Shown here in pieces: positions 15,001-16,142 of a stretch of DNA of 16,142 nucleotides. The notes beneath the pieces were generated by a model. The model had not been told where the DNA came from, did not search any database, and saw only the letters and a list, made by a program, of their open reading frames with translations. Origin of the DNA: Chloroflexota bacterium (GTDB lineage: Bacteria > Chloroflexota > Anaerolineae > JACRMK01); assembly GCA_016200765.1 (NCBI GenBank), contig JACQEC010000031.1, forward strand, positions 1-16,142, given 5' to 3'. Numbering within the stretch: position 1 is the stretch's first letter; every line of letters starts with the position of its first letter. The translations under genes and the position numbers were made by a program.

Positions 15001-15088
15001 CGGCCTGCGCTTCTTTCAACAACAGCCGCGCTTCGATGGTCGGACTGTTCTGCCCCCCATTATCCATTGTGGGTTCGCCTTCGCTCAC
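12053..15088 (-). CDS. TPR protein with transmembrane span and extracytoplasmic BNR/beta-propeller domain
   Basis: The product is 1011 residues. It begins with a short TPR pair (20-95), then an acidic Ala/Pro/Ser-rich linker (about 97-260), and a long helical TPR region (about 260-590). A basic segment follows, then one transmembrane helix at 632-651 (ALVALILVLALFDLGGFWLY). Basic residues before the helix place the TPR part in the cytoplasm. Outside come a Pro/Thr-rich spacer (about 655-700) and a propeller-like region (705-1011). That region has Asp-box/BNR motifs of S-x-D-x-G-x-T-W type, as in WSLDNGQTWEDV, YRSQDSGLSWHLV and YYSVDSARTW. Such propellers occur in VPS10/YCF48-like and glycosidase-like proteins and often bind proteins or glycans; no catalytic set is evident. 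GTG 15088 abuts the upstream stop; ATG 15067 is an alternative. It is probably co-transcribed with the TadG-like gene. Confidence 0.82.
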   Translation of the reverse strand: MSEGEPTMDNGGQNSPTIEARLLLKEAQAALDRGDAASAYQSACRLVDLDPTNVAAWWLRVTTTDDVDDAVESLHWVLINQPGHMEARRRLWQLRGTSPLTRVVSASRPPMPEGNAASEQALAATPRAESLASLLAEMTEFVPPEIGLLAPEESVGQGLGPARPGADNAVLDSSEGHPIDDERAPSHADAVEASWPSGASISEALAEAPQDFLSTMRAALLSTDVEEFTAPDEPETTTAELNAVSPPSAPVAPPDPAADNEETWRSRATTATDPFDVAWAYVGWLRLQPDNHQVREDLLGALQSLTGPALEPAYGEELLVAHLAELVEPMMAEGWTDLAYLLVTRLTDLRPELEEAWLYRARSAPSLAERLESIQRALLLNPRSSTALLDLERITGALTDAQPSDVQPMMALAQALVRNDPRQNQRQAYQLFRRVVELQADQIEAWLGCAETTGDLDERSECFRRVLELEPRNPQALAGAEELEHIIAAQQARQETEKLLNDGLRALAIGQREVAYALLKKATALNPQIDRAWLALAEATADPEEALGYLEKALSLNPEDRQTQLAYETTRVQTLRKSADQMAEQIRAETKQHVQARVKTAGKTRALLRRLAVWLMQPTGWRLGWWDRYHKALVALILVLALFDLGGFWLYSAANEPPVPTARTAPIGVPAEDASSGDNPPTPFPTMTPFVFAGRLTPTPLPANLANGVFRPLGPPEVNVRKVVAAKNALFIVTLTGGGDLLRYSSEPDGWQSLKENVSTFAAATSLLAVDSLTAAFYHVAQLETPLLEWSLDNGQTWEDVRELDFVAGINHLSVVPTGTLYFSSDLGRVYRSQDSGLSWHLVSVETGQYRGLVAHIVPFAARPEVVYVVYDSGRIYRSTGDVNTWGEAGYSFEGREKLVSVLVDSQAANLLYALDQAGRVYYSVDSARTWIPLRASNPAEGQPVALLMDPVDHLTLFLIFQKEVFVSPNRGRDWQRLPLPAGTTVTAADIREGTLALGTTAGLLVYGNYR

Positions 15089-16142
15089 CTATTTGACCAG
15101 AACCACCGACGCCGATTTGGGAGTTGGCATGATGGTTCCGCTTGGCACTTGTGCGGTAACGCATACGCCGGAGCCGCATCCGCTTAGCAGTGTGCCGGTC
15201 AGCGATCCGCTCGTGGTCGTCCAGTTCAGGGTCCCGGCAGGGGCGTCGAGATTACCGGTCAGCGCGGGATTATCGCCCGTAATGCTTACGGCTTGAGAAG
15301 TTCCGCCGCCCAACATCAGCAAATCGCCCGAAAAAGAGGTCAGCGTCGCGTTGCTGCCGCTCAAGGTCACGCTGGTTTCGGCAACAAGCGTGACCTGCCC
15401 GTTAAAGTTCGAGCACTGGATGGTCACGCTATTCGAGAAGTAGTACAGCCCCGGGTACATTGTACTGCCGCTGAAGTAGGTCGTGTCGCTGCAGTTGATC
15501 ACGATGGCGCCCGAGCGCTGGAAGTAGTAGATGCCAGCGGCCACGGCCTTGACACCACCGGGGCGATAGTCGGCGATCGTGTAACTGAATGGGGCCGCGG
15601 CGGCTCCTTGGGTGACGACTGTCCCACCCAGCGTTGGCGCGGGCGAGGACAGCGAGACATCGTGCGCGCTCCAGATCGCCACCAGTTGGCGCTGCGCCAC
15701 GGCTGACGAGCCCACGCTTAAAGTCGGAAAGCCCAGCAGGCCCGCAAAGTACGTGGTGAAGCTATGGGTCGTCGTCAGCACCAAGCCGGTCGCGCCAGCC
15801 GGAACCGAGCCGCCGCCCATAGCGCCAAGCGTCACGCCATTGATATTGAGATAGGTGCCGCTCAGGTTGTTGTTCACCGCATCGTGCGCGGGCGGCGTCG
15901 TGTCGGGCAGGCCGTTATCTTCGGCCAGCGTATTGAGCGCAGTGCGGACAGCGGCCTCACTACAGGCACTCGCGCAGAGCATCAATTGAAAGGTCCCTTC
16001 CAGAGCCGCCGCGTCCGCCGCGTTTTGCGCCCGTCGGCGCTCCACGTACAGGTTTCCGCCATCTATCGCGAGCGCGACCACGCCGAGCATGCCCACCAGC
16101 ATCAGCCCGACGAGCACCAAGGTCTGGCCGCGCCGCTCTCCA
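15089..16142 (-). CDS. TadE/TadG-like membrane-anchored protein (partial, start outside window)
   Basis: The frame is open to the window edge, so the true start lies beyond base 16142; an apparent TTG start at 16120 is internal. The visible N-terminus has the RGQT motif followed by a hydrophobic helix and ALAIDGGNLYVERRRAQNAADAAALEG. This is the signature of TadG/TadE-type pseudopilin-like proteins (the Flp-type anchor plus RRAQNAADAAALA motif). The remaining 300 or so residues are secreted, Ser/Thr/Gly-rich and beta-rich (about 180-320), with runs of small and aliphatic residues that resemble a right-handed beta-helix. Several Cys residues could form disulfides. The protein probably acts in a Tad-like pilus or surface assembly, though no Tad machinery is in the window. 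The downstream TPR-propeller gene abuts its stop, implying one operon. Confidence 0.72.
   Translation of the reverse strand, partial: GERRGQTLVLVGLMLVGMLGVVALAIDGGNLYVERRRAQNAADAAALEGTFQLMLCASACSEAAVRTALNTLAEDNGLPDTTPPAHDAVNNNLSGTYLNINGVTLGAMGGGSVPAGATGLVLTTTHSFTTYFAGLLGFPTLSVGSSAVAQRQLVAIWSAHDVSLSSPAPTLGGTVVTQGAAAAPFSYTIADYRPGGVKAVAAGIYYFQRSGAIVINCSDTTYFSGSTMYPGLYYFSNSVTIQCSNFNGQVTLVAETSVTLSGSNATLTSFSGDLLMLGGGTSQAVSITGDNPALTGNLDAPAGTLNWTTTSGSLTGTLLSGCGSGVCVTAQVPSGTIMPTPKSASVVLVK

Overview
The window is GC-rich bacterial chromosomal DNA with dense, mostly housekeeping and membrane-associated genes. TPR-rich proteins, a TPR/beta-propeller membrane protein, a TadG-like protein, a lipoprotein with a Pro/Thr-rich linker and families of short GC-rich palindromes together suggest a Chloroflexota (Anaerolineae-like) genome. 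That placement is an inference from style and gene content; no rRNA or other phylogenetic marker was tested. I see no tRNA, rRNA or CRISPR array.

Region by region. Bases 1-304 carry no gene; they hold a small element with terminal inverted repeats (40-269) enclosing a GC-rich palindromic tandem array. Next, on the minus strand, come an MFS permease (305-1639) and a HIT-family nucleotide hydrolase/transferase gene split into two ATGA-overlapping reading frames (1602-2125). A biotin protein ligase (2201-2995) runs divergently from the HIT gene, and a small lipoprotein gene (2842-3408, minus) converges on and overlaps its 3' end. The gene-free stretch 3409-3975 is largely a 357-bp MITE-like element (3462-3818) with 22-bp imperfect terminal inverted repeats and a perfect 9-bp target-site duplication. 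A consensus extended -10 promoter (3905-3913) follows it.

From 3976 to 11961 seven plus-strand genes follow: a membrane-anchored SAM methyltransferase, an HD-domain phosphohydrolase, a FAH-family hydrolase, a large TPR protein, the diadenylate cyclase cdaA, its YbbR-domain partner cdaR, and the ribosome-assembly GTPase der. The last five look like one operon, with gaps of 6 to 9 bases between the final four and their neighbours. The c-di-AMP pair is therefore embedded between a TPR protein and der rather than next to glmM as in Firmicutes. The cyclase reads Asp-Met-Ala where the family has the catalytic Asp-Gly-Ala.

An AT-rich hairpin (11979-12009) separates der from a convergent minus-strand pair. 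One is a 1011-residue protein with cytoplasmic TPRs, one membrane span and an outside BNR-repeat propeller (12053-15088). The other is a TadG-like membrane-anchored protein that runs off the window edge (15089-16142).

The points most worth a second look are the two MITE-like elements, the altered cyclase motif, the unusual c-di-AMP operon, the split HIT gene and the TPR-TM-propeller fusion.
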